Assembly: GCF_014297465.1 (NCBI RefSeq)
Contig: NZ_JACORT010000009.1
Coordinates: forward strand, 124,001 to 188,000
DNA: 64,000 bases
Source of the DNA: Ramlibacter cellulosilyticus
Lineage (GTDB): Bacteria; Pseudomonadota; Gammaproteobacteria; Burkholderiales; Burkholderiaceae_C
Direction of reading: 5' to 3'
In this document: piece after piece, positions 35,009 through 44,444 of the stretch
How positions within the stretch are numbered: the stretch's first letter is position 1
How the letters are laid out: every line of letters begins with the position of its first letter
Translations under genes and position numbers: made by a program
Notes under the pieces: model-generated
The model's input: the letters and a program-made list of their open reading frames with translations, nothing else
Told to the model about the DNA's origin: nothing
The model's database searches: none

Positions 35009-38000
35009 ATGCAAGCAGCAGCCCAAGACATCGATCTGGCGAACAACGACCTGGGCCCCTTGGCCTGGGTGCTCGATGAACTGCGCAAGTCCCTCGAGTC
35101 CGCCTCGTCCGCGCTGCGCCGCTTCGTGCGCGAAACCGCGCAGGCGCGCGGCGAGGACATGGCCAGCGTCGACAGCGGCCACCTGCGCATCGCGCGCCAG
35201 CACATGCACCAGGCGGTGGGTGCGCTGGAGATGGTGGGCCTCGGCGCCCCCGCGCACATCCTGCGCGCGATGGAAGCGGCGGTGCAGAAGTTCATCGAGC
35301 GCCCCGAGCTGTGCACCGAAGCGGCTGCCGCCAAGGTGGAGCGCGCCGGCTTCGCGCTGACGGAATACCTCGAGGCGCTCCTGGGCGGCAAGAACGTGTC
35401 CGCCCTGTCGCTGTTCATCCAGTACAAGGACGTGCAGGACGTCTCGGGCGCGCAGGCGCACCCGACGGACCTGTGGGCCATCGACTGGCGCTGGAACGAC
35501 GTCGCCGCGCCGGCCGCGCCCGCGCTGGCCTACGACCCCGCGACCCGCGGCCGCATGGACCAGGCGGTGCTCAAGATCGTGAAGGCCGCCGACCCGGCCG
35601 CCGGCAAGGACCTCGCCGAGGTGAGCCTCGGCCTGGCCGCCGCGCAGGACGCGAAGCAGCCCAGGACCTTCTGGAAGGTGGCCGCCGGCTACTTCGAGGC
35701 GATCGCGCTGGGCCTGCTGCCCGCCGACGTCTACGTCAAGCGCGCCGCCTCGCGCGTGCTGCTGCAGTACGCATCGCTCGCCAAGGGGGACCAGAGCGTC
35801 TCCGACCGCCTCGCGCAGGACCTCGTGTTCTTCTGCGCGCAGGCCGTGCCGCCCGCGGGCGCCGCGGCGCCGGCCCTGCTGGCCGTGCGCCAGGCCTACG
35901 GCCTCGACAAGGCCGCGCCGGTGGACTACGCCAGCAGCCCCTTCGGCCGCTTCGACCCGGTGCTGCTGACGCAGCTGCGCAAGCGCATCGCGAACTCCAA
36001 GGAGTCGTGGTCGGCGCTGTCCGGCGGCGAGGCGCACAAGGTCAAGGGCGTGGGCGAGCAGTTCCACTCGCTGTGCGACACGCTGATCAAGCTGTACCCG
36101 GCGGCGCAGCCGCTGGCGACGGTGCTGTCCGGCGCCGTCGACGCGGTGGTCAAGAGCGGCAAGGCGCCCGCGCCCGAACTCGCGATGGAAGTCGCGACCG
36201 CGGTGCTGTACCTCGAGGCTGCCTTCCAGGACATCGACCCCAACGACCAGAAGCTCGCCGAACGCACGGCGCGCCTCGCCGAGCGACTGAAGAAGGTCGC
36301 GCAGGGCGGGGCGCAGGAGCCGCTGGAGCCCTGGGTCGAGGACCTGTACCGGCGCGTGAGCGACAAGCAGACCATGGGCAGCGTGGTGGGCGAGCTGCGC
36401 GGCACCATGGGCGAGCTGGAAAAGCTGCTGGACCAGTTCTTCCGCAACCCGGCCGACAAGGGCCCGCTGCGCGACGCGCCGAGCTTCCTCGCGCAGATGC
36501 GCGGCGTGCTGTCGGTGCTGGGCCTGGACCAGGCCGCCCAGGCCGTCACGCGCATGCGCGACGGCGTGGAGAACATCCTCACCACGGAGATCGACGAAGA
36601 GCAGGCGCGCGCCGCCGGCACCTTCGACAAGCTGGGCAACAACCTCGGTGCGCTCGGCTTCCTGATCGACATGCTGAACTACCAGCCCTCGCTGGCCAGG
36701 AAGCTGTTCGTCTGGGACGACGCTTCCGGCGAGCTGCGGGCCGTGATGGGCCGCTCCGAGGCGCCCGCGGCGCGTGCCGTGCCTGCGGCGGCGCCTGCTG
36801 CCGCCCCGGCCGCCGCACCCGCTGCCCCTGCCGTCGCGAAGCCCGCGCCGGCCCCGGAGCTGCCGGCGCTGGAACTGCCTTCGCTGGAGCTCACGCCGCC
36901 CGCGGCGGGCAAGCCCGTCGAGAGCAAGCCCGCGGCTCCCGCGCCGGTGAAGGCCGCGCCCGCCCCGGTGGCGGCGGCGCCCACCACGGGCGATGACGAC
37001 GGCGACGAGGAACTGCGCGAGATCTTCCTGGAGGAAGCGCGCGAAGTCGTCACCAACGGCCTGAATGCGCTGCAGGTGCTCGCCGAGGAGCCGAAGAACG
37101 TCGGCGAGCTCACCACGCTGCGCCGCGCCTTCCACACGCTCAAGGGCAGCTCGCGCATGGTCGGGCTCAACGAGTTCGGCGAGGCCGCGTGGGCGATGGA
37201 GCAGGTGCTCAACACCTGGCTCGCCGACCAGAAGCCGGCCAACGACGACCTGCGCACGCTGTCCACCTCCGCGCTGCAAGGCTTCAGCCGCTGGATCTCC
37301 GACATCGCCGCCGGCCAGGACCTCGCCTGGAAGGCCGGCACCTTCCGCGGCCCCGCGGACGCCCTGCGCACCGAGTCGCGCCTGGTCGCGATCGAGCTGC
37401 CCGGCGCCGCTGCGCCGGCACCCGAGGCCGTGGAAGTCATCGAAGCGGCGCCCGTCGCCGAGGTGCCCGCGACGGACGAGGCGATCCTCTCCACGCTCAA
37501 GGCCCTGGACTCCGGGGCGCCCGCGATCGTCGAGACACCCGCAGCCCCCGCGATGGAGCTCGCCGACCTGGGCTTCACGCTCGAACTGGACGACACGCCC
37601 GCTGCGCCGGTGGCCCCCGCGCCCGCCGAACCCGCCGCGGACCTGGCTTTCAGCCTCGAACTCGACGACGCGCCGGCCGAAGTCGCGCCGGAGGTGTCGA
37701 GCACCGAGGTCGCGGAACTGAGCGCCGACGAACTGCCGCCGGAGTTCGCGCAGTTCGGCACCACCGCGATCCTGCCCAAGGGCGAAGCGCCTGCCGCTCC
37801 GGCCGCGCCCGCCGAGCCGGTGGCGCCCGCGGACGAACTGCCGGAGCTGGTCTCCACGGCCATCCTGCCGCGCATGGACCTCGACGCCCCGGCGGCGGCC
37901 GCGCTGCCCGAGGTCCCCGAGGAGATCGCCGGCATCGACTTCTCGAGCCTGTCCGCCGTCGCGGGCCCGGCGCCGGCTGCGATGCCGTCGGCCGAAGTGC

Positions 38001-41000
38001 CGATGTCGCCGCTGGACGACTTCAGCTTCGACTTCGGCACCACGGAGACGAAGGCCGCTCCCGCTCCCGCACCCGCGGTGGAGGCGAAGGCGCAACCGCA
38101 GCCCGAGCCCGAGCCCGTCGAAGCGCCTGCCGCGCGCGACGAGCAGGTGAAGGTGATCGGCACGCTGCGCATCGGCATCCCGCTCTACAACGTCTACCTC
38201 AACGAGGCGGACGAGTGGTCCCGTCGCCTCGCCACCGAGATCAGCGAGTGGACGCTGCAGATGGACGAGCGCGTGCCCGATTCCACCGTGGGCTGGGCGC
38301 ACGCGCTGGCCGGCAGCTCCGCCACCGTGGGCTTCCAGGCGCTGTCCGACATCGCCCGCGCCCTCGAAGGCGCGCTGCAGCACACGCAGACCCTCGCCCA
38401 GGGCACGCCGCAACACGCCCGCAGCTTCACCGAAGCTGCCGAGGAAGTGCGCCGCCTGCTGCACCAGTTCGCCGCCGGCTTCCTGAAGGACCCCGAGCCG
38501 CGCCTGCTGCAGGAACTGCACGAGCTCAAGGTCGCCGAGGGCCAGCCCCGCTCCGAGTTCCTGAGCGAGCTGCCGCAGCCCGACGCGGAAGACCTGGACC
38601 TGCTCTCGGCCCCGTCCGCGCCCAAGGCGCCTATGGCACCCGCCCGGCCCATCGCCCACGGCCCCATCGCGCAGCCCGCCGGCCTGTCGGCGCCCGCGCA
38701 GCGCGCGCCGCTGGTGTCCGTGGACACCGAGGAAGAACTCGACGTCGTCGACGCGATCGACCCCGACCTGTTCCCGATCTTCGAGGAAGAGGGCGCCGAG
38801 CTGATGCCGCAGCTGGGAAGCGCCCTGCGCATGTGGTCGCACCATCCGGGCCAGCGCGAGCCGCGCGACCAGGTGCTGCGCGCGCTGCACACGCTCAAGG
38901 GCAGCGCCCGCCTCGCCGGCGCGCTGCAGCTGGGCGAGCTGGCCCACCGCATGGAATCCGAGGTGGAATACCTCGGCCACGACAACATTGCCGCCGCGGA
39001 CATCGAGGCGCTGCTGCAGCGCTTCGACACGATGCAGGCGCGCTTCGACACGCTGCGCGCCACCGGCGGCTTCGCCCCGGCGGATGCGCCTGCCGCGCAC
39101 GCTCCGGCGCCCGTCGCTGCGGCACCGGCCCCGGTGCAGCAGGCCAAGCCGGCCGAAGCGCCGCGCGTGCAGGCCGCGCCTGCGCCGGTGCCCCAGGCCG
39201 CCGCGCCCACCGTGCACGTGCCGGCGCCCGCTCCGGCGTCGCCCGCGCCGACGCGCACCGCGATCGCCATGCCCGCCGCCACGGCGCTGACGCCCTCGCG
39301 CCAGGCCGCCAACCAGGCGGTGCGCGTGCGCTCGCAGCTGCTGGACCGCCTGGTCACGCAGGCCGGCGAGGTGATGATCACCCGCTCGCGCCTCGAGTCC
39401 GAGCTGAAGCAGCTGCGCGGCTCGCTCGGCGACCTCACCGGCAACCTGGACCGCCTGCGCACGCAGCTGCGCGAGATCGAGGTGCAGGCCGAGTCGCAGA
39501 TGCAGTCGCGCATGGCGCAGGCCAAGGACACGGCCGCCGGCTTCGACCCGCTGGAGTTCGACCGCTTCACCCGCGTGCAGGAACTGACGCGCCTGATGGC
39601 CGAGTCGGTGAACGACGTGGCCACGGTGCAGCGGAACATCCACCGCGTGGTGGAAGCGACCGAAGACGACCTGATCGCGCAGGCCCGCCAGACCCGCGAA
39701 CTGCAGCGCGACCTGCTGCGCACCCGCATGGTGGAGTTCGAAGGCATCTCCGACCGCCTGTACCGCGTGGTGCGCCTGGCCGCCAAGGAAAGCGGCAAGC
39801 AGGTGAAGCTGGACATCCTGGGCGGCTCCATCGAGATGGACCGCGGCGTGCTGGACCGCATGACCGCCGCCTTCGAGCACCTGCTGCGCAACTGCGTGGC
39901 GCACGGCATCGAGGCGCCGGAAGCGCGCGCCGCCGCCGGCAAGGACGCCAGCGGCAACATCGTCATCCACGTGCGCCAGGAAGGCAACGACGTCTCGGTG
40001 GAATTCCAGGACGACGGCGCCGGCCTGAACATCCCGCGCATCCGGCAGAAGGCGATCGAGAACGGGCTGATCACGCCCGACCAGCAGATCTCCGACCAGG
40101 ACGCGGCGAACCTGATCTTCCTGCCCGGTTTCTCGACCGCGCAGCAGGTGACGGAACTCGCCGGCCGAGGCATCGGCATGGACGTGGTGCGCGCCGAAGT
40201 CAACGCGCTCGGCGGCCGCATCGAGACCGCGACGCAGGTGGGCCGCGGCACGAGCTTCAAGCTGGTGCTGCCCCTGACCACCGCGGTGACGCAGGTCGTG
40301 ATGGTGCGCTCGGGCAAGTTCTCGATCGGCGTGCCGGCCAACCTGGTGGAACTGGTGCGCCGCGCCAGCCAGAAGGAAGTGCAGGCCGCCTACAACACGG
40401 GCAGCTTCGAGTTCGGCGGCGAGTGGCTGCCCTTCTTCTGGTCGGGCGCGCTGCTGCAGTCTTCGCGCCGCAGCGCCGAGCCGCAGGGCAAGACGCTGCC
40501 GGTGGTGGTGTTCCGCTCCGCGGCGCAGCGCGTCGCGGTGCACGTCGACGAAGTGCTGGGCAACCAGGAAGTGGTGGTGAAGAACCTCGGGCCCCAGATG
40601 TCGCGCCTGCCGGGTCTCGCCGGCATGACCGTGCTCGCCTCCGGCGCCGTGGTGCTGATCTACAACCCCGTGGCCCTGGCGCAGGTGTACGGCGAGCAGG
40701 CCCGCGCGCTGAGCGCGGACCAGGCGAGCCCCGAGGTGCTGGGCGAAGGCGCGGTGCGCGTCGTCACGCCGAGCACGCCCATCGCGCCGGCCGCGCCCGC
40801 GGTGCCGCTGGTGCTGGTGGTGGACGACTCGATCACGGTGCGCCGCGTGACGCAGCGCCTGCTGACGCGCGAAGGCTACCGCGTGGCGCTCGCCGCCGAC
40901 GGCCTGCAGGCGCTGGAGAAGCTGGCCGAGGAACTGCCCTCGGTGGTGCTCTCGGACATCGAGATGCCGCGCATGGACGGCTTCGACCTCGCCCGCAACA

Positions 41001-41179
41001 TCCGCGGCGATGCGCGCCTCGCGCACCTGCCGATCGTGATGATCACCTCGCGGATCGCGGAGAAGCACCGCGAGCACGCGAAGGAACTGGGCGTGAACCA
41101 CTACCTCGGCAAGCCGTACTCGGAAGAGGAGCTGCTGAGCCTGGTGAAGCATTACTGCGCGCAGGCAGTGGCGGCCTGA
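35009..41179 (+). CDS. chpA: Hybrid CheA-type histidine kinase ChpA (PilL)
   Basis: 2056 aa. Sensor kinase of the Pil-Chp system. HPt-like helical repeats: degenerate ones near the N-terminus and ~residue 334; full sites FHTLKGSSRMVG (His 709) and LHTLKGSARLAG (His 1294); a partial site WAHALAGSSATVG (His 1098). Pro/Ala linkers separate them. Then the dimerisation helices (~1430-1560), HATPase (HLLRNCVAHGIEAP N-box, EFQDDGAGLNIPRI, ELAGRGIGMDVVRAEVNALGG), CheW-like domain (FSIGVPANLVELVRRAS) and a C-terminal receiver (VLVVDDSITVRRVTQRLL, phospho-Asp 1983, YLGKPYS). ATG 35009 is the only good start and has no clear ribosome site, since the inverted repeat lies just before it. Confidence 0.93.
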   Translation: MQAAAQDIDLANNDLGPLAWVLDELRKSLESASSALRRFVRETAQARGEDMASVDSGHLRIARQHMHQAVGALEMVGLGAPAHILRAMEAAVQKFIERPELCTEAAAAKVERAGFALTEYLEALLGGKNVSALSLFIQYKDVQDVSGAQAHPTDLWAIDWRWNDVAAPAAPALAYDPATRGRMDQAVLKIVKAADPAAGKDLAEVSLGLAAAQDAKQPRTFWKVAAGYFEAIALGLLPADVYVKRAASRVLLQYASLAKGDQSVSDRLAQDLVFFCAQAVPPAGAAAPALLAVRQAYGLDKAAPVDYASSPFGRFDPVLLTQLRKRIANSKESWSALSGGEAHKVKGVGEQFHSLCDTLIKLYPAAQPLATVLSGAVDAVVKSGKAPAPELAMEVATAVLYLEAAFQDIDPNDQKLAERTARLAERLKKVAQGGAQEPLEPWVEDLYRRVSDKQTMGSVVGELRGTMGELEKLLDQFFRNPADKGPLRDAPSFLAQMRGVLSVLGLDQAAQAVTRMRDGVENILTTEIDEEQARAAGTFDKLGNNLGALGFLIDMLNYQPSLARKLFVWDDASGELRAVMGRSEAPAARAVPAAAPAAAPAAAPAAPAVAKPAPAPELPALELPSLELTPPAAGKPVESKPAAPAPVKAAPAPVAAAPTTGDDDGDEELREIFLEEAREVVTNGLNALQVLAEEPKNVGELTTLRRAFHTLKGSSRMVGLNEFGEAAWAMEQVLNTWLADQKPANDDLRTLSTSALQGFSRWISDIAAGQDLAWKAGTFRGPADALRTESRLVAIELPGAAAPAPEAVEVIEAAPVAEVPATDEAILSTLKALDSGAPAIVETPAAPAMELADLGFTLELDDTPAAPVAPAPAEPAADLAFSLELDDAPAEVAPEVSSTEVAELSADELPPEFAQFGTTAILPKGEAPAAPAAPAEPVAPADELPELVSTAILPRMDLDAPAAAALPEVPEEIAGIDFSSLSAVAGPAPAAMPSAEVPMSPLDDFSFDFGTTETKAAPAPAPAVEAKAQPQPEPEPVEAPAARDEQVKVIGTLRIGIPLYNVYLNEADEWSRRLATEISEWTLQMDERVPDSTVGWAHALAGSSATVGFQALSDIARALEGALQHTQTLAQGTPQHARSFTEAAEEVRRLLHQFAAGFLKDPEPRLLQELHELKVAEGQPRSEFLSELPQPDAEDLDLLSAPSAPKAPMAPARPIAHGPIAQPAGLSAPAQRAPLVSVDTEEELDVVDAIDPDLFPIFEEEGAELMPQLGSALRMWSHHPGQREPRDQVLRALHTLKGSARLAGALQLGELAHRMESEVEYLGHDNIAAADIEALLQRFDTMQARFDTLRATGGFAPADAPAAHAPAPVAAAPAPVQQAKPAEAPRVQAAPAPVPQAAAPTVHVPAPAPASPAPTRTAIAMPAATALTPSRQAANQAVRVRSQLLDRLVTQAGEVMITRSRLESELKQLRGSLGDLTGNLDRLRTQLREIEVQAESQMQSRMAQAKDTAAGFDPLEFDRFTRVQELTRLMAESVNDVATVQRNIHRVVEATEDDLIAQARQTRELQRDLLRTRMVEFEGISDRLYRVVRLAAKESGKQVKLDILGGSIEMDRGVLDRMTAAFEHLLRNCVAHGIEAPEARAAAGKDASGNIVIHVRQEGNDVSVEFQDDGAGLNIPRIRQKAIENGLITPDQQISDQDAANLIFLPGFSTAQQVTELAGRGIGMDVVRAEVNALGGRIETATQVGRGTSFKLVLPLTTAVTQVVMVRSGKFSIGVPANLVELVRRASQKEVQAAYNTGSFEFGGEWLPFFWSGALLQSSRRSAEPQGKTLPVVVFRSAAQRVAVHVDEVLGNQEVVVKNLGPQMSRLPGLAGMTVLASGAVVLIYNPVALAQVYGEQARALSADQASPEVLGEGAVRVVTPSTPIAPAAPAVPLVLVVDDSITVRRVTQRLLTREGYRVALAADGLQALEKLAEELPSVVLSDIEMPRMDGFDLARNIRGDARLAHLPIVMITSRIAEKHREHAKELGVNHYLGKPYSEEELLSLVKHYCAQAVAA

Positions 41180-41194
41180 TCGAGGCCCATCCGG

Positions 41195-41219
41195 AAAAGG
41201 CGCCTGCGGGCGCCTTTTT
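41195..41219 (+). terminator. Rho-independent terminator after chpA
   Basis: AAAAGGCGC / GCGCCTTTT stem (9 bp) with a 6-base loop, followed by a T. 16 bases after the chpA stop. Confidence 0.88.
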
Positions 41220-41225
41220 CGTTTC

Positions 41226-41419
41226 GGTGGGGTTCACTGCGTTCACCTGCCGGCGCTGGCGCGCCGCCACCCTACATTGAAACGCTGGGGTTCGCTGCGC
41301 TCACCGCCAGCCTACAAGGGAGGGCTGTGTCTCGTAGGCTGGCGGTGAACGAAGTGAACCCCAGCGCCGTAGGGTGGCGCGGCGACAGCCGCGGCAGGTG
41401 AGCGCCAGCGAACCCCACC
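41226..41419. repeat. Nested four-unit REP array, locus D
   Basis: Order: type 2 reverse (41226-41274, GGTGGGG..CCACCCTAC), type 1 reverse (~41283-41314, GCTGGGG..CAGCCTAC), type 1 forward (~41335-41366, GTAGGCTGGCGG..CCCCAGC), type 2 forward (~41370-41419, GTAGGGTGGCG..CCCCACC). The array is symmetrical, so the whole ~190 bases form one large inverted repeat. Lies between convergent chpA and the DUF5996 gene. Confidence 0.88.
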
Positions 41420-41428
41420 GATGACCGC

Positions 41429-42358
41429 TCAAGGCAACACCACCTCCACCGCCGCCCGATCCCACCTTCCCTTCACCGCCGCCGCCTCGTACGTAGACTG
41501 CAAGAACGCCAGCAGCACCGCAACCGCATCCCCCGCCTTCCTCACCACCTCGTACGGCAGGATGAACTCCCGCAACGCCTTGCTGTAATACGCCCCCTCC
41601 GGCTGCACCGGCCACTGCGCGAACCCCTCCGGCTCCGGGTACGCATAGCTGTAGAACGCGGGCTCGCCCAGGCCCGCGCCGGCCCAGAAGCCGCAGCTGC
41701 TCACCTCGTGCGAGTACGCCTCGCGCATCACCCAGTCGGCGAGGTGCGGGGCGCCGCCGGGATGCGGCGGTGCCGTGCGGCCCGAGAAGCGCGTGACCGC
41801 CAGGTCGGCCGCGCCCCAGAAGAAATGCACCGGGCTGCACTTGCCCGCGTAGCGCGCGCGGAAGATGCGCAGCACGCGGTGCGCCTGCAGCAGCACGCGC
41901 CACCAGCGCTGCGCCGCGTCGGCGTCGTAGGGCCGGACGGCCTCGTCGTGCTGGAAGGGCAGCGCATCGGCGATCTCGCTGGGTTGCGTGCGGATCGCGC
42001 AGGGGATGCCCAAGCCGTGCAGCGCCTGGCGCACGGCTTCGTAGAACTGCGCAACCGACTGCGGGCGCAAGGGCACGCGCGCGCGGCCGCCAGCGCTGTC
42101 CTCCAGCACCAGCGCGTGGTCCAGGAAGTCGAACGTCGCCTGCCAAGTCCGTCCTTCGCAGGGCACCAGCGCCGTCGCGAGGCCGCGCGCGGTGGGCTGG
42201 AAGGCCACGTGCCAGGAGTGGTTGGTCCACGGCGTGCCGGCGAGTTGCAGCTTGCCCAGGACCTGGGTCCAGAGGTGGATCGCCTCGTGCGTCGCTTGCC
42301 AGGCAGGCCAGGGCAGCGGCGGCCAGGCGGAGGCGGGGACGGCGGGAGAAGAAGGCAT
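41429..42358 (-). CDS. DUF5996 protein
   Basis: 309 aa. WPPLPWPAWQATHEAIHLWTQVLGKLQLA at the N-terminus and VHFFWGAADLAVTRFSGRTAPPH, SHEVSSCGFWAGAG in the centre are the DUF5996 pattern. No enzyme motif with a known role. GAGGAG precedes ATG 42358. Starts 14 bases after the photolyase stop on the same strand, so they are probably co-transcribed; the DNA-repair link is inference. Confidence 0.85.
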   Translation of the reverse strand: MPSSPAVPASAWPPLPWPAWQATHEAIHLWTQVLGKLQLAGTPWTNHSWHVAFQPTARGLATALVPCEGRTWQATFDFLDHALVLEDSAGGRARVPLRPQSVAQFYEAVRQALHGLGIPCAIRTQPSEIADALPFQHDEAVRPYDADAAQRWWRVLLQAHRVLRIFRARYAGKCSPVHFFWGAADLAVTRFSGRTAPPHPGGAPHLADWVMREAYSHEVSSCGFWAGAGLGEPAFYSYAYPEPEGFAQWPVQPEGAYYSKALREFILPYEVVRKAGDAVAVLLAFLQSTYEAAAVKGRWDRAAVEVVLP

Positions 42359-42372
42359 GCTCGGCTCCTCGT

Positions 42373-43827
42373 TCAGGACTTGACCACGGCATAGCGGCGC
42401 AGCGTGTCCGCGCGTGCCTGCGCATGATCCACGATCGGCAGCGGGTAGTCGCGGCCCAGCGCGAGGCCGGCGGCCGCGAGGTCGGCCGGCTTGGCCTTCC
42501 ACGGCGCGTGCACGAACTTCGCCGGCAGCCCCGCCAGCTGCGGCAGGTAGCGCAGCACGAACCTGCCTTCCGGATCGAAGCGCTCGCCCTGGCTCACGGG
42601 ATGGAAGATGCGGAAGTACGGCTGCGCGTCGCACCCCGACGAGCTCGCCCACTGCCAGCCGCCGTTGTTCGAGGCGAGCTCGTAGTCGTTGAGTTGCCCG
42701 GCGAAGTAGCGCTCCCCGCGGCGCCAGTCGATGCCGAGGTCCTTGCACAGGAAGCTCGCGCTCACCATGCGCAGGCGGTTGTGCATGTAGCCCGTGGTGT
42801 TGAGCTGCGCCATCGCGGCGTCGACGAGCGGATAGCCCGTGCGTCCCTCGCACCAGGCCGCGAAACGCTCCTCCGCCACCGGCCCGCTTTCCCAGGCGAT
42901 GCGGTCGTACTCCGGGCGGAAGCTCTCGCCGCGGCCCACCTGCGGGAAATTCGCGAGCACCTGGAAGTAGAACTCGCGCCAGACGAGCTCCTTCAGCCAG
43001 GTGGCGGCACCGGGGCCGTCGTGCGTGCGGGCGGCGCGCACGAGCTCGCGGATGGACACCGTGCCAAAGCGCAGGTGCACGCCGAGGTAGCTGGGGCCTT
43101 TCACGCCCGGCAGCTCGCGCTGCGTGTCGTAGCGGTCCATGCGCTGCTGGAAGTCGTCCAGCAGCTGCGCCGCGCCGGCGCTGCCCGGCGGCAAGGGGAG
43201 CTCGGCCAGGTTGGTGGGAGCGAAGCCGAGCGCGGCGAGGCTCGGAACGTCCGCATCCAGCCCGGCCGGGCGCTTCGCGAGCCGCGCGGCCCAGGGGCCC
43301 ACCGGATGCGCCCGCAGGTCCGCTTCGTCCAGCTTGGCGAACCAGGCCCGGCTGTAAGGCGTGAACACCGAGTAGGGCTTGCCCGCCTGCGTCAGCACCT
43401 CCCCGCGCTCGAAGACCACGCTGTCCTTGAAGGTATGCAGCGCGATGCCGGTGTCGGCCAGGCGCTGGCGCACGAGCCCGTCGCGCGCCAGCGCTTCCGG
43501 TTCGTCGTCGTGGTTCGCGAACACCGCCTCCACGCCCAGGCGGCGGGCGAGGTCCGGCAGCGCCTCGGCGGCGTCCGCGTGCAGCGTCACGAGTCCGGTG
43601 CCGCGCCCGCCCAGCGCCCGCAGGTCGGCGTCCAGGGCGGCGACCGATTCCCGGATGAATTCCACCCGCCGGTCCTGCCGGGGCAGGCCGTCCAGGATCG
43701 CCCGGTCGAAGACGAAAGCGCAGTGCACCGACCCGGCCGATTGCAGGGCCCGGGAGAGGGCGGCGTTGTCCCGGGCGCGCAGGTCGCGCCTGAACCACAT
43801 CAGGGCCGAGGCATAGGTCGGGTGCAT
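42373..43827 (-). CDS. phrB: Deoxyribodipyrimidine photo-lyase
   Basis: 484 aa. Light-dependent repair of cyclobutane pyrimidine dimers. N-terminal Rossmann antenna domain (LMWFRRDLRARDNAALSRALQ), C-terminal FAD domain: SYLGVHLRFGTVSIREL, TWLKELVWREFYFQVL, EGRTGYPLVDAAMAQLNTTGYMHNRLRMVSASFLCKDLGIDWR, and SSSGCDAQPYFRIFHPVSQ (the electron-chain Trp region). Class I CPD type. Divergent from yqgE, with only ~38 bases between start codons. Confidence 0.96.
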   Translation of the reverse strand: MHPTYASALMWFRRDLRARDNAALSRALQSAGSVHCAFVFDRAILDGLPRQDRRVEFIRESVAALDADLRALGGRGTGLVTLHADAAEALPDLARRLGVEAVFANHDDEPEALARDGLVRQRLADTGIALHTFKDSVVFERGEVLTQAGKPYSVFTPYSRAWFAKLDEADLRAHPVGPWAARLAKRPAGLDADVPSLAALGFAPTNLAELPLPPGSAGAAQLLDDFQQRMDRYDTQRELPGVKGPSYLGVHLRFGTVSIRELVRAARTHDGPGAATWLKELVWREFYFQVLANFPQVGRGESFRPEYDRIAWESGPVAEERFAAWCEGRTGYPLVDAAMAQLNTTGYMHNRLRMVSASFLCKDLGIDWRRGERYFAGQLNDYELASNNGGWQWASSSGCDAQPYFRIFHPVSQGERFDPEGRFVLRYLPQLAGLPAKFVHAPWKAKPADLAAAGLALGRDYPLPIVDHAQARADTLRRYAVVKS

Positions 43828-43831
43828 CCAA

Positions 43832-43837
43832 TAAAAT
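43832..43837 (+). promoter_or_regulatory. -10 element of the yqgE-pyr operon
   Basis: TAAAAT in the short divergent gap between phrB and yqgE, 28 bases before ATG 43866. It would give a ~20-base leader containing the GAAGG ribosome site. Confidence 0.45.
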
Positions 43838-43865
43838 CTACCCCATGGCGAGCGAAGGCACCCCC

Positions 43866-44444
43866 ATGAACCTGACGCATCATTTCCTGATCGCGATGCC
43901 GGGGCTGCAGGACGCGTCGTTCTCGCGTTCCGTCGTCTACCTGTGCGAACACAGCCCGCGCGGCGCGCTGGGCCTCGTGATCAACAAGCCCACGGACATC
44001 AACCTGCGCAACCTCTTCGAGAAGGTGGACCTGCCCCTGGGCCGCGACGACATCGCGGCCACGCCCGTGCTGCAGGGCGGCCCGGTGCAGACCGAGCGCG
44101 GCTTCGTGCTGCACGAGGCCGTGCACGCCGAGGGCGCGGACGCCGGCGAGTCGGTCTATGCCTCGACGATGACCATCCCCGGCGGCCTGGAGATGACCAC
44201 GTCCAAGGACGTCCTCGAGGCGATTTCCACCGGCGCCGGCCCGCGCAAGCTGCTGGTCACGCTCGGCTACTCCGCCTGGGGCGAGGGCCAGCTCGAGTCC
44301 GAGCTGGCGGAGAACAGCTGGCTCACCGTGGACGCGGATCTCTCGGTGATCTTCGACACGCCCATCGAGGAGCGCTACGAGAAGGCGCTGTCGCTGCTGG
44401 GCCTGCAGTCCTGGATGCTTTCGCCGGGGGCCGGGCACGCATGA
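43866..44444 (+). CDS. YqgE/AlgH family protein
   Basis: 192 aa. MNLTHHFLIAMPGLQDASFSRSVVYLCEHSPRGALGLVINKP is the UPF0301 signature. Function unknown (AlgH-related). ATG 43866 is chosen over ATG 43845: it has GAAGG 7 bases upstream and gives the MNLxHHFLIAMP start known for this family. Its stop overlaps ruvX (ATGA). Confidence 0.93.
   Translation: MNLTHHFLIAMPGLQDASFSRSVVYLCEHSPRGALGLVINKPTDINLRNLFEKVDLPLGRDDIAATPVLQGGPVQTERGFVLHEAVHAEGADAGESVYASTMTIPGGLEMTTSKDVLEAISTGAGPRKLLVTLGYSAWGEGQLESELAENSWLTVDADLSVIFDTPIEERYEKALSLLGLQSWMLSPGAGHA

Noticed and set aside
34994..41152. An open frame of about 2050 codons on the minus strand opposite chpA
   Set aside because: It mirrors the chpA coding frame. 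With near-total G/C third positions the antisense frame rarely meets stops. It has no recognisable domains, only Arg/His/Gly/Ala-rich text.
37189..41280. A second long plus-strand frame inside chpA
   Set aside because: Out-of-frame reading of chpA; translation is Arg/Ala/Gly-rich and lacks any motif.
41226..41419. CRISPR-like array at the chpA-DUF5996 gap
   Set aside because: Units alternate orientation and differ in type, with no regular spacers; they are paired REP palindromes.
43845..43865. Upstream ATG as the start of yqgE
   Set aside because: ATG 43866 has a GAAGG ribosome site and matches the family N-terminus MNLxHHFLIAMP.
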